Positions 6,912 through 14,268 of a stretch of 25,100 nucleotides of DNA are shown piece after piece. Source of the stretch: Thermoleophilaceae bacterium. GTDB lineage: Bacteria; Actinomycetota; Thermoleophilia; Solirubrobacterales; Thermoleophilaceae. The first letter of the stretch is position 1. Each line of letters opens with the position of its first letter. Made by a program: the position numbers and the translations under genes. The notes under the pieces were generated by a model. That model saw only the letters and a program-made list of their open reading frames with translations, searched no databases and was not told the DNA's origin. The DNA lies in the NCBI GenBank assembly GCA_013812065.1, contig JACCUC010000106.1:1-25100 (forward strand), read 5' to 3'.

Positions 6912-8504
6912 TCAGAGATCGACCGCGCGGCCCGCGTGGAAGTCATTCGATCCGGCGATCTCGGCGATCAGCTCCTCTGGCACCGGTGCGTCGGTCGTGA
7001 CCGCCATGACCGCGTCCGCCGCTTCCTCCTCGGCCCCCACCGCCGCCGACACGATGTTCACGCCGCGCTCGCCGAAGATCGTCCCCAGCCGCCCGATCAT
7101 GCCCGGCTGGTCGCGGTAGCGAAAGAACGCGAAGTGCGGCGAGATCGGCAGGTTGAAGCGCTGGCCGTAGACCGAGACCAGGTGCGGCTCGTGCCGCGGC
7201 CCGAAGCCCGTGCCCGCCACCTCCACCTCCCCGCCCGCCGACGCCACCGTCACCCGCACGAGCTCGTTGAAGTCCGACGACGGCTCGCGGTGCTCGGCCA
7301 CCGCGATCCCGCGCTCCTCGGCGAGCGAGTGGGCATTGACGAGGTTGACCTCCTCCTCCGTGTGGCCGGCGAGCACGCCGTTGAGCACCGCGATGGTGAG
7401 CAGCCGCGTGTCGTGCTCTGAGAGCCGCCCCTCGTAGACGACCTCGATCCGGTCGATCGACGTGCCCTCGGAGAGTGACACGGCGATCCGCCCGAGCTGC
7501 GACGACAGGGGCAGGAACGGCTCGAGCGCCTCCATGTCCTCGGGGCGCAGGGCCGGGATGTTGACCGCGTTGGTGACGATCCCGCCGGTCAGCGCGGCCA
7601 CGATCTGCTCGGCGGTCTGCACCCCGGCGCGGTCCTGGGCTTCGACCGTCGAGGCGCCGAGGTGGGGCGTCACGACGACGTTATCCATCCCGAAAAGCGG
7701 GTGCTCGGTGATCGGCTCCTGCGGGAAGACGTCGAGCGCGGCGCCCGCGACCTTGCCCGCCCGAAGCGCGTCCTCGAGCGCCTGGTGGTCGATCAGCTCG
7801 CCGCGGGCGCAGTTGACGATCCGCACCCCGTCTCTCATGGCCGCGAAGGCCTCGGCGTCGAGCCATCCCCGCGTGTCCTGTGTCGTCGGGAGGTGGAGCG
7901 TGATGACGTCGGCGCGCGCGTAGACGTCGCTCGACCCCTCGGCGCGCTCGACCCCGAGGTCGCGATAGCGCTCGGCGGCGACGTACGGGTCGTAGGCGAC
8001 CACCTCCATGCCGAACCCGCGCGCGCGCTCGGCCACGAGCTGGCCGATGCGGCCGAAGCCGAGGATCCCGAGCGTCTTTCGGTAGACCTCGACGCCGCCG
8101 AAGCGCGAGCGCTCCCACTTGCCGCCGACCAGCGAGGCGTAGGCCTGGGGCACGTTGCGACACAGCGCGAGCATCAGCGCCATGGCGTGCTCGGCCGCCG
8201 CCAGCGTGTTCGACTCAGGCGCGTTGGCGACGACGATGCCGCGCCTGGTGGCCGCGGCCACGTCGATGTTGTCGACCCCGGTGCCGGCGCGGCCGATCAC
8301 CCGCATGCGGTCGGCGCGGTCGATCAGGTCGCCGGTGACCAGGGTGGCGGAGCGCACGAGCAGGGCGTCGAAGTCGCCGATCCGCTCGACGAGCTCGCCG
8401 TCCTGCCAGTCGAGCCCGAGCTCGACGTCGAAGCGCTCGCGCAGGAGGTCGACGCCCGAATCGGCGATCTTCTCCCTGACGAGGACGCGCGGGCGGTCGT
8501 TCAC
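6912..8504 (-). CDS. serA: D-3-phosphoglycerate dehydrogenase
   Basis: Oxidises 3-phosphoglycerate to 3-phosphohydroxypyruvate with NAD+, the first step of serine synthesis, in the cytoplasm. At 530 aa it is the long actinobacterial type: split substrate domain, nucleotide domain (G-F-G-R-I-G at 149-154), intervening domain, and a C-terminal ACT domain from about 453 (D-Q-P-G-M-I-G-R-L-G-T-I-F). Catalytic R234 (N-C-A-R-G), E263 (P-Q-E-P) and H281 (T-P-H-L-G-A-S) are present. The ACT domain suggests serine feedback inhibition, as known in this family. The GTG start is forced because the nearby ATG frame stops at once. It lies 42 nt after the aminotransferase gene, with MOSC downstream. Confidence 0.96.
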   Translation of the reverse strand: MNDRPRVLVREKIADSGVDLLRERFDVELGLDWQDGELVERIGDFDALLVRSATLVTGDLIDRADRMRVIGRAGTGVDNIDVAAATRRGIVVANAPESNTLAAAEHAMALMLALCRNVPQAYASLVGGKWERSRFGGVEVYRKTLGILGFGRIGQLVAERARGFGMEVVAYDPYVAAERYRDLGVERAEGSSDVYARADVITLHLPTTQDTRGWLDAEAFAAMRDGVRIVNCARGELIDHQALEDALRAGKVAGAALDVFPQEPITEHPLFGMDNVVVTPHLGASTVEAQDRAGVQTAEQIVAALTGGIVTNAVNIPALRPEDMEALEPFLPLSSQLGRIAVSLSEGTSIDRIEVVYEGRLSEHDTRLLTIAVLNGVLAGHTEEEVNLVNAHSLAEERGIAVAEHREPSSDFNELVRVTVASAGGEVEVAGTGFGPRHEPHLVSVYGQRFNLPISPHFAFFRYRDQPGMIGRLGTIFGERGVNIVSAAVGAEEEAADAVMAVTTDAPVPEELIAEIAGSNDFHAGRAVDL

Positions 8505-8546
8505 GGCATGGTAGGTAGGGTGGCCGCGGCTTCGCGAGGGCGCGGT

Positions 8547-9740
8547 TCAGGCGCCCGCGGCGGGCGCCATCGCGGGCTCGCCGGCCTCGACGAACACCCG
8601 CTGGGCCGCGGCGACTCCAGCGCCGAGCTCGACCTCGGCGCCCAGTTCACGCAAGGTCATCTCGAGCGCCGAGAGCGCCGTCAGGATGTCGAACGCGCCG
8701 AAGTAGCCACAGTGGGCGATGCGGGCGATCCGGCCCTTGAGCTTGTTCTGACCGCCGGCGATGGTGATGCCGTAGTGCTCGCGCATGCGCTTGGGCACCG
8801 CGGCGCCGTCGATTCCGTCCGGAAGGTCGATGGCGGTGACCACGTTGGCGTCCTCGTCCTCGGGCCCGAAGAGGTCGAGCTCGAGGCCGCGGACCGCGGC
8901 GCGGCTGGCGCGACCGAGCAGGCGATGGCGCTCGAAGACCCGCTCGAGGCCCTCCTCCTCGATCAGCCCGAGCGCCACGTCGAGCGCCCGGAACAGGGTC
9001 ACGGCCGGCGTGAAGGGAGTGTCGGGCGGATCTTTGCGCTGACCCTTCACCGTCTTCTCCCAGTCGAAGTAGAAGCGCCGCCCGGGCGTCTCGGCGGCGT
9101 AGCGGAGCGCGCGCTCCGAGGCGCTCGCGAAACCGAGCCCCGGCGGGCACATGAGCGCCTTTTGCGAGCCGGAGACGACCACGTCGACACCCCAATCGTC
9201 CTGGGGAATGGGGACGGCGCCGAGCCCGGAGACCGCGTCCACGGCGAGCATGACATCGTGCGAGCCGGCGACCTCGGCCAGGGCCGCGATGTCGTTGACG
9301 ACGCCGGTCGACGTCTCGGACAGCGTCGTGAAGCACACGTCGACCGAAGGGTTCTCGCCCAGCAGGCGGTCGAGGTCCTCGGGCTCGACCTTGCTCCCCC
9401 AGCCCGCGTCGTGATGAACGAGCTCGGCGCCGAAGCCCTCGCACAGCTCGACCCAGCGCTCGCCGAACTTGCCGCACGAGGCGACGAGCGCGGGCTGTGA
9501 GGGTCGCACCAGGTTGGCCACCGCCGACTCCATGGCCCCCGAGCCCGAGCAGGCGAAGCAGAGCACGTCGTTCTCGGTCCCAAAGACGCGCTTGAGGCCC
9601 TCGAGGCAGCGCGCGTAGATCTCGATGAACGCCGGCGCGCGGTGATAGATGATCGGCTCGGCCATGACCTGGGAGACCGCAGGCGGCAGCGGCGTCGGGC
9701 CGGCGGTCATGAGCTGGGACTTGACGTAGGCGTCGGCCAT
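8547..9740 (-). CDS. Class V aminotransferase, probable phosphoserine or serine/alanine-glyoxylate aminotransferase
   Basis: A 397-aa PLP fold-type I enzyme. The N-terminal T-A-G-P-T-P-L-P-P motif and Y-H-R-A-P-A-F substrate region are typical of the AGT/SPT/PucG group. The Schiff-base lysine is K194 in V-S-G-S-Q-K-A-L, and D168 of A-V-D-A-V-S-G binds the pyridine nitrogen. The position just upstream of serA suggests that it transaminates phosphohydroxypyruvate in serine synthesis, replacing a classical SerC; some bacteria use AGT-like proteins in this role. Glyoxylate or pyruvate as acceptor is the alternative. The ATG at 9740 has no Shine-Dalgarno sequence, but TATCGT lies 12 nt upstream. 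Confidence 0.88.
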   Translation of the reverse strand: MADAYVKSQLMTAGPTPLPPAVSQVMAEPIIYHRAPAFIEIYARCLEGLKRVFGTENDVLCFACSGSGAMESAVANLVRPSQPALVASCGKFGERWVELCEGFGAELVHHDAGWGSKVEPEDLDRLLGENPSVDVCFTTLSETSTGVVNDIAALAEVAGSHDVMLAVDAVSGLGAVPIPQDDWGVDVVVSGSQKALMCPPGLGFASASERALRYAAETPGRRFYFDWEKTVKGQRKDPPDTPFTPAVTLFRALDVALGLIEEEGLERVFERHRLLGRASRAAVRGLELDLFGPEDEDANVVTAIDLPDGIDGAAVPKRMREHYGITIAGGQNKLKGRIARIAHCGYFGAFDILTALSALEMTLRELGAEVELGAGVAAAQRVFVEAGEPAMAPAAGA

Positions 9741-9752
9741 AGGGGGCGGCGG

Positions 9753-9758
9753 ACGATA
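9753..9758 (-). promoter_or_regulatory. Candidate -10 hexamer TATCGT
   Basis: TATCGT on the minus strand, 12 nt before the aminotransferase ATG. It is identical to the hexamer upstream of the GT-C-like gene. A leader of only about five nt is implied. Confidence 0.35.
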
Positions 9759-9786
9759 GCGAAGGGGTCAGAGCGGGCGGGCGAAG

Positions 9787-10419
9787 TCACGCCGCGCCCT
9801 CGAGGCCGAGCAGCTGGACCTTGGCCTGCGAGCCGCCGCGGTAGTCGCCCAGTCCTCCGCCCGACCGCAGCACCCGGTGGCAGGGCACGACGATCGGCAG
9901 CGGGTTGGTGGCGAGGGCGGTGCCCGCCGCGCGGAACGCGCCCGGGCTGCCGGCATCGGTCGCCACCTCGCGGTAGGAGGCGGTCCGGCCGTAGGGGATC
10001 AGCGCCGTGGCCCGCAGGACCTCGCGGCGAAACCCGCGGGTCAGCTGCCAGTCGAGCGGCACGTCGAAGCTCCGCCGAGCCCCCTCGAAGTACTCGTCGA
10101 GCTGGCGCCGGGCGCGCGTGACCGAGTCGCGGGAGCCGGCCAGCACCCGCGGGGAGACCCGCTCCGCGAGCTCGCAGAGGACGGCATCCTCATCCTCGGC
10201 GGGGAGTCCGACGCGGACGAGCCCAGCGTCGGTCGCGCCGAGAAGGATCGACCCGAGCGGCGAGTCGTGGCGCTCGAAGGAGACGTCCACGAGCCCTTCG
10301 GCGCCGGCCCGCTCGGAGAGCTGCCGGCGAACGCGCTCCCAGGCGCCGGCGTCTGGTCCCTCGAGGTTGCGAAGCGACCGCTCGAGCGGTCCCAGGTCGC
10401 TGTCGCGCGGGTTACTCAT
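9787..10419 (-). CDS. ogt: Methylated-DNA-protein-cysteine methyltransferase with N-terminal extension
   Basis: A 210-aa suicide DNA repair protein that moves alkyl groups from O6-alkylguanine to its own cysteine. C180 is in the P-C-H-R-V motif; the helix-turn-helix region (I-P-Y-G-R-T-A-S-Y-R) precedes it. The N-terminal ribonuclease H-like domain begins near residue 46. The first 45 residues are an extra, charged helical stretch (E-R-S-L-R-N-L-E-G-P) not found in usual 160-180-residue Ogt proteins; together with the sigma-factor neighbour it might contact a regulator. The ATG overlaps the sigma-factor stop as ATGA (10416-10419), so the two are coupled. Confidence 0.93.
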   Translation of the reverse strand: MSNPRDSDLGPLERSLRNLEGPDAGAWERVRRQLSERAGAEGLVDVSFERHDSPLGSILLGATDAGLVRVGLPAEDEDAVLCELAERVSPRVLAGSRDSVTRARRQLDEYFEGARRSFDVPLDWQLTRGFRREVLRATALIPYGRTASYREVATDAGSPGAFRAAGTALATNPLPIVVPCHRVLRSGGGLGDYRGGSQAKVQLLGLEGAA

Positions 10420-10913
10420 AGGGTTACTTCCTTTCTCAGTCGTTTCAAGCCCTCGAAGACGCTGCGCCGGGCCGCCTCCTGACTGGTCTCCATCACGTCG
10501 GCGATCTCCGAGTGCGAGAGGTCGGCGAGATAGCGCAGCGTCACCGCCTGGCGCTGTTTCTCGGGCAGGTCGCGCACCTTCGACCACAGCGCGTCGTCTC
10601 GGTAGGCCGGCTCCCCTGTGGCTCCCAGCGGAGCCAGGTCCTCGACCGGGTGCGGCGCCCGAGCGTGGCTGCGATGGAGGTCGACCGCCTTGTTGGCGGC
10701 GATCGAGAACAGCCACGAGCGGATCGCCCCGACGTCCCGGACGCGGCGATAACTGCGCAAGGCCGCCAGAAGCGTCTCCTGCAGGCAGTCCTCGGCGCGC
10801 TCGGTGCCCACCTGGGCCGCGCAGTAGCGCAGCAGCGCGGGGCCGTGAAGCTCGACCACGCGCTCGAACGGCGGCACGCAATCACTCGCGGGGTCAGCAG
10901 CTTCGATACTCAC
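10416..10913 (-). CDS. ECF-type RNA polymerase sigma factor
   Basis: A 165-aa protein with only sigma regions 2 and 4. Region 2 spans about 15-82 (F-E-R-V-V-E-L-H-G-P-A-L-L-R-Y, A-E-D-C-L-Q-E-T-L-L-A-A, W-L-F-S-I-A-A-N). Region 4 spans about 112-162 (L-P-E-K-Q-R-Q-A-V-T-L-R-Y, with the helix-turn-helix S-H-S-E-I-A-D-V-M). No anti-sigma gene is adjacent; instead it is translationally coupled to the alkyltransferase. That suggests a role in an alkylation or genotoxic stress response, but no target promoter was found here. The GTG start at 10913 has no clear Shine-Dalgarno sequence; the conserved domain begins at residue 15, so the start may be slightly downstream. Confidence 0.9.
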   Translation of the reverse strand: MSIEAADPASDCVPPFERVVELHGPALLRYCAAQVGTERAEDCLQETLLAALRSYRRVRDVGAIRSWLFSIAANKAVDLHRSHARAPHPVEDLAPLGATGEPAYRDDALWSKVRDLPEKQRQAVTLRYLADLSHSEIADVMETSQEAARRSVFEGLKRLRKEVTL

Positions 10914-10960
10914 TTACCCGTTCAGACGCACTGCGCCGCCGGCTCGTGAGATGCCGCAGT

Positions 10961-10975
10961 GGGGAGGTCCTCCCC
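10961..10975 (-). terminator. Hairpin after ilvC
   Basis: GGGGAG-GTC-CTCCCC, a perfect 6-bp stem, beginning 7 nt after the ilvC stop. There is no T-tract. It separates ilvC from the sigma-factor gene. Confidence 0.4.
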
Positions 10976-10982
10976 GACCCGG

Positions 10983-11972
10983 TCAGAACTCCGTGTCGAT
11001 CCAGTCCATCATCGAGCGCAGCTCCCGCCCCTCGCGCTCGACCTGGTGGTTCTTTCCCACCTCGCGCAGGCGCTGGAAGTTCTCCTGGCCTGCCTGGTTC
11101 TCGGCTACCCACTCGCGCGCAAAGTCACCGGACTGGATGTCGGCGAGGATGTCGCGCATGGCCTGGCGGGTGGGCTCGGAGATCACCCGATCGCCGCGCG
11201 TGACGTCCCCGTACTCGGCGGTGTTCGAAACCGAGTAGCGCATCCCCGTGATGCCCTTCTCGTATATGAGGTCGACGATCAACTTGAGCTCGTGCAGGCA
11301 CTCGAAGTAGGCGAGGCGGGGGTCATACCCTGCCTCGACCAATGTCTCGTAGCCGGCCCGCACGAGCTCGGTTACCCCGCCGCAGAGGACGGCCTGCTCA
11401 CCGAACAGGTCGGTCTCGGTCTCCTCGCGGAAGCTCGTCTCGATGACCCCCGCGCGCGTGCACCCGATCCCGCGCGCGTAGGCGAGCACGAGCTCGCGCG
11501 CGTGGCCGGTGGCGTCCTGGTGGACGGCGGCCAGTCCCGGGACGCCGTTGCCCTCGACGAACTGCCGGCGCACCAGGTGGCCCGGGCCCTTCGGGGCGAC
11601 AAGGCCGATGTCGACCTCGGGGCCCGGGTCGACCAGGTCGTAGTGGATCGAGAAGCCGTGCGCGAACATGAGCAGGTTGCCGGGCGCGATCCCGTCGCGG
11701 ATCTCGGCGCCCCAGACCTCGGCCTGCTTCTCGTCCGGGAGGAGGACCATGACCACATCGCCGAGGCTCGCGGCCTCGGCGACGGATTCGACGGCGAGGC
11801 CCTCGCTGCGGGCGCACTCGACCGAGGTCGAGCCCTCGCGCAGGCCGACGACCACGTCGACGCCCGAGTCCTTGAGGTTCAGGGCATGGGCGTGGCCCTG
11901 GGAGCCGTAGCCGAGGATGGCGACGGTCTTGCCGTCGAGGAGGGAGAGGTCGGCGTCGTGGTCGTAGATCAT
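10983..11972 (-). CDS. ilvC: Ketol-acid reductoisomerase (class I)
   Basis: A 329-aa NADPH-dependent enzyme converting acetolactate or acetohydroxybutyrate to the dihydroxy acid in valine/isoleucine synthesis. The Rossmann motif G-Y-G-S-Q-G is at 21-26. The loop G-L-R-E-G-S-T-S has the Arg/Ser pattern of NADPH users. H105 is in A-H-G-F-S-I-H. Mg ligands are D188 and E192 (D-L-F-G-E-Q), and E224 and E228 (E-C-L-H-E). Length fits the short class I type. A TACAGT hexamer 8 nt before the ATG and no Shine-Dalgarno sequence suggest a leaderless mRNA. It is about 9 kb from ilvBN, on the same strand, with the men block between. Confidence 0.97.
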   Translation of the reverse strand: MIYDHDADLSLLDGKTVAILGYGSQGHAHALNLKDSGVDVVVGLREGSTSVECARSEGLAVESVAEAASLGDVVMVLLPDEKQAEVWGAEIRDGIAPGNLLMFAHGFSIHYDLVDPGPEVDIGLVAPKGPGHLVRRQFVEGNGVPGLAAVHQDATGHARELVLAYARGIGCTRAGVIETSFREETETDLFGEQAVLCGGVTELVRAGYETLVEAGYDPRLAYFECLHELKLIVDLIYEKGITGMRYSVSNTAEYGDVTRGDRVISEPTRQAMRDILADIQSGDFAREWVAENQAGQENFQRLREVGKNHQVEREGRELRSMMDWIDTEF

Positions 11973-11980
11973 TGACCGGG

Positions 11981-11986
11981 ACTGTA
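11981..11986 (-). promoter_or_regulatory. Candidate ilvC -10 hexamer TACAGT
   Basis: TACAGT ends 8 nt before the ilvC ATG, inside a small palindrome CGGGA-N5-TCCCG (11978-11992). The same TACAGT hexamer lies upstream of ilvB (23347-23352). No -35 was seen. Confidence 0.45.
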
Positions 11987-12013
11987 TCCCGCGGCGCCCG
12001 CCGTGGCGTGGCG

Positions 12014-12040
12014 GAGCGCGACGATCAGGTCGCCGCGCTC
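12014..12040. terminator. Hairpin between ilvC and the 61-aa orphan gene
   Basis: GAGCGCG / CGCGCTC arms (7 bp) with a 13-nt interior that can pair further (A/T next to the arms). It lies 22 nt after the stop of the 12063-12248 gene and about 40 nt upstream of ilvC. It may be a terminator; weak. Confidence 0.3.
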
Positions 12041-12062
12041 GCGCCTGTCCAACGCCGCCGGC

Positions 12063-12248
12063 CTATACGCCGATGCCCGCCGGGACCTTCTCGGGGTCCC
12101 GCTCCGCGTCGCGCTCTGAGGGCTCGCGGTCGGCGATCGGCTGTATCCGCTCGGCTTCGTGCTCACGGTCGAAGTCCTCCCAGGTCGGATCCTTCCGGCC
12201 CTCTCCGATCTCTTCGTCCCGCCAGAACGATCTACGGCTGAAGCACAT
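12063..12248 (-). CDS. Small charged orphan protein with an N-terminal M-C-F-S motif
   Basis: A 61-aa protein rich in Arg, Glu and Asp, with one Cys at residue 2, no TM segment and no signal peptide. Support for a real gene comes from three things together: a TTGACA -35 (12308-12313) with ACAAAT 17 nt on (12285-12290), a GGGAGG Shine-Dalgarno sequence about 11 nt before the ATG at 12248, and an open frame ending in TAG. A GTG at 12260 would add four residues but sits on top of the Shine-Dalgarno sequence. Short MC(F/Y)S-starting proteins occur in actinobacteria as I recall, without known function. It sits between the dienelactone hydrolase-like gene and ilvC and is transcribed on its own. Confidence 0.65.
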   Translation of the reverse strand: MCFSRRSFWRDEEIGEGRKDPTWEDFDREHEAERIQPIADREPSERDAERDPEKVPAGIGV

Positions 12249-12284
12249 GCTCAGCGCCACCTCCCGGTGGTCTCGATGGTGCCT

Positions 12285-12313
12285 ATTTGTGCCCAGCGGG
12301 TGGCTTGTGTCAA
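12285..12313 (-). promoter_or_regulatory. Housekeeping-type promoter of the 61-aa gene
   Basis: Perfect TTGACA -35, a 17-bp spacer and ACAAAT as -10 on the minus strand. It is the only clean TTGACA box I found in front of a gene in this window. Predicted transcription start is near 12278, giving a leader of about 30 nt that contains the Shine-Dalgarno sequence. Confidence 0.6.
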
Positions 12314-12318
12314 ACGTC

Positions 12319-12843
12319 CTATGCGAGGTTCGAGCGCAGGAACTCGACGGTCAGGTCCCAGGAGCGCTCGGCCGCCTGCGGGTCGTAGGTGCCGAGGCGA
12401 TCGGTGTCGTTGAAGAAGGCATGGCCGGCGCCCTCGTAGAACTCGAACTCGACCTTGACCCCCGCGGACTCCATCTCCTGCTCGAGGGCCCTGGCATCGT
12501 CGACGGGGACGAACTCGTCGGCCGTGCCGAAGTGGCCGAGCACGGGTGCCACGATGCGCGAGAAGTCGGGCTTGCCGTGCGGCATCACGTAGTAGTAGTT
12601 GACGACCGCGTCGACGCGCTGGTTGGCGGTGTCCGCCCACACCGCCAGCCCGCCGCCGAGACAGAAGCCGAGCGAGCCGACGCCTGTTCCCTCGAAGCCC
12701 TCGTGAGCGGCCAGATAGTCGACGGCGGCGCGCATGTCGAGCTCGGCCTGGTCCATCGACATGGCCATCATCTTCTGCTCGGCCTCGTCCGGCTGATCGG
12801 TGGTCTCGCCGCGGAAGAGATCGGGATAGGTGATGTCGGGCAA
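12319..12843 (-). CDS. Dienelactone hydrolase-family protein lacking the N-terminal third
   Basis: A 174-aa alpha/beta hydrolase fragment. The catalytic triad is intact: C61 in G-F-C-L-G-G, D109 in G-T-A-D-E, H141 in G-A-G-H-A-F. Family members usually have 230-250 residues; the first 60-70, containing beta strands 1-3 and the HE-containing oxyanion region, are absent, and the protein begins at the Y-P-D-L-F-R-G segment. The TTG start at 12843 is supported by AGGAGG 5 nt upstream. An in-frame extension to 12918 overlaps menE by 32 bp and is Arg/Pro-rich, unlike the missing domain. It lies 43 nt after menE on the same strand and is probably cotranscribed. It may be an enzyme remnant or a reduced form; activity is uncertain. 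Confidence 0.75.
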   Translation of the reverse strand: MPDITYPDLFRGETTDQPDEAEQKMMAMSMDQAELDMRAAVDYLAAHEGFEGTGVGSLGFCLGGGLAVWADTANQRVDAVVNYYYVMPHGKPDFSRIVAPVLGHFGTADEFVPVDDARALEQEMESAGVKVEFEFYEGAGHAFFNDTDRLGTYDPQAAERSWDLTVEFLRSNLA

Positions 12844-12886
12844 GCGCTCCTCCTGCGGTCGTGGACGCCGCGGGAAGCTACCCGAC

Positions 12887-14251
12887 TCACTCGCTCTCGG
12901 GATCGTCCGCCGCCGCAAGGCGCGCGCGGGCGACCTTGCCCGAGTCGGTGTGCGGAAGTGCGGACAGCCGGTGAATCCTCTTCGGGATCTTGAACGGCGC
13001 GAGGAGCCGGCGGCAGTGGCCGTCGAGCTCGGCGTCGCTCGGAGGCTCAGCCCCGGCTTCGAGGGCGACGTACGCGGTCACCGCCTGCCCCCACTCGGGG
13101 TCGGGTCGTCCGATTACCGCGACTTCGGCGACCGCCGGATGGGCCGTCAGCGCGTCTTCCACCTCGGCGGCGGCGACGTTCTCGCCCCCGGTGACGATGA
13201 CATCGTCGAGGCGGCCCTCGACCCAGAGGTAGCCGTCCGCGTCCAGGGCGCCCCGGTCGCCGGTGTGGAGCCAACCGTCGGCCGCGAGGGCGGAGCGGGA
13301 GACCATCGGGCCGCGGACGAGGATCTCGCCGTCGTCGGGAGCGATGCGCAGCTCGACCCCCTGGAGTGCGCGCCCGGCCGAGCCGCGCCGCCGGGCTTCC
13401 AGGGCCTCGCCCGCGGGCAGGGTGACGATCTGCGAGGCGGTCTCGGTCATCCCGTAGGTCTGAAGGAGCGGCAGGCCGCGCTCGGCGGCCCAGCCGAGGA
13501 GCTCGCGCGGCACCGGGCCACCACCCAGCAGCGCCGCGCGGAGCGCGGGCGCGGTCTCCAAGCCGGCGGTGACGAGACGGCGGAGCTGGGTGGCCACGAG
13601 CGAGACGAGCGTGGCCTCACCGGACTCGAGACTGACCGTGACCGCCTCGGCGTCGAAGCGCTCGTGGACGACCGCCGCCGTGCCGTTGATCGCCGAGCGC
13701 AGGAGGATCGCGAGCCCGCCGACGTGGTGCACGGGGATCGCACACAGCCAGCGGTCGTCGGGCTCGATCCCGAGGTTGGCGGCCGAGGCGCGGGCGGACG
13801 CGAGGTGGTTGGCGTAGGTGAGCGTGACCGGCTTCGGCGTGGCGGTGGTGCCCGAGGTGAAGAGGACCGTGTGCGGGGCTTCGGGGCGCAGCGCCGCCGC
13901 GGGGTCGCGGACATCGGCCTCGGACCCCGCGAGCGGCTCGTCGACCACGATACGGGGAGCGGATACCGCCAGCGCCGCTTCGCGCTCGCCCGCGGTGAGG
14001 CGCGGGGGGAGCGGAACGAGCGCGGCGCCGAGCCGCGGGGTCGCGTGGAGGAGGGCGGCGAAGTCCGCGCCGGGAGGCAGGGTGGTGGCCACCCGGTCGC
14101 CGGCGACGACTCCGCCGGCGGCGAGCCGCCGCGCGCTCCGATCGGCGGCGGCGTCGAGCTCGGCGTAGGTCAGCTCCCGCTTCCCGGCGCGCACGGCGAG
14201 AGCGCCCGGGCGCTCGTGGGCGTGGCGTCTCACCGGGTCGTCCAAGGGCAT
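12887..14251 (-). CDS. menE: o-Succinylbenzoate-CoA ligase
   Basis: A 454-aa ANL-superfamily enzyme that activates o-succinylbenzoate with ATP and CoA in menaquinone synthesis. The P-loop F-T-S-G-T-T-A-T-P-K-P-V and the following L-T-Y-A-N-H-L-A-S-A resemble MenE more than fatty acyl ligases, as does W-L-C-A-I-P-V-H-H-V-G-G-L-A-I-L. Also present are Y-G-M-T-E-T-A-S, H-T-G-D-R-G, the hinge G-R-L-D-D-V-I, and the C-terminal catalytic Lys in S-G-K-V-A-R. The start is divergent from menB with only 17 bp (or 2 bp) between start codons. A TACCAT hexamer lies 2 nt before the ATG, so a leaderless start at TTG codon 3 is possible. Confidence 0.93.
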   Translation of the reverse strand: MPLDDPVRRHAHERPGALAVRAGKRELTYAELDAAADRSARRLAAGGVVAGDRVATTLPPGADFAALLHATPRLGAALVPLPPRLTAGEREAALAVSAPRIVVDEPLAGSEADVRDPAAALRPEAPHTVLFTSGTTATPKPVTLTYANHLASARASAANLGIEPDDRWLCAIPVHHVGGLAILLRSAINGTAAVVHERFDAEAVTVSLESGEATLVSLVATQLRRLVTAGLETAPALRAALLGGGPVPRELLGWAAERGLPLLQTYGMTETASQIVTLPAGEALEARRRGSAGRALQGVELRIAPDDGEILVRGPMVSRSALAADGWLHTGDRGALDADGYLWVEGRLDDVIVTGGENVAAAEVEDALTAHPAVAEVAVIGRPDPEWGQAVTAYVALEAGAEPPSDAELDGHCRRLLAPFKIPKRIHRLSALPHTDSGKVARARLAAADDPESE

Positions 14252-14252
14252 C

Positions 14253-14259
14253 TATGGTA
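14253..14259. promoter_or_regulatory. Shared -10-like hexamers between menE and menB
   Basis: TATGGT on plus (14253-14258) and TACCAT on minus (14254-14259) are the same bases read both ways. They are the only AT-rich stretch between the divergent menE and menB starts. On plus it ends 10 nt before ATG 14269. Confidence 0.35.
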
Positions 14260-14268
14260 CGGGCGGCC

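Noticed and set aside
7662..9500. A 612-residue plus-strand open frame
   Set aside because: Antisense to serA and the aminotransferase, both of which have clear catalytic motifs.
11973..12318. Riboswitch or T-box upstream of ilvC
   Set aside because: The -10-like hexamer is 8 nt before the start codon, leaving no room for a leader; the region is explained by the 61-aa gene, its promoter and a hairpin.
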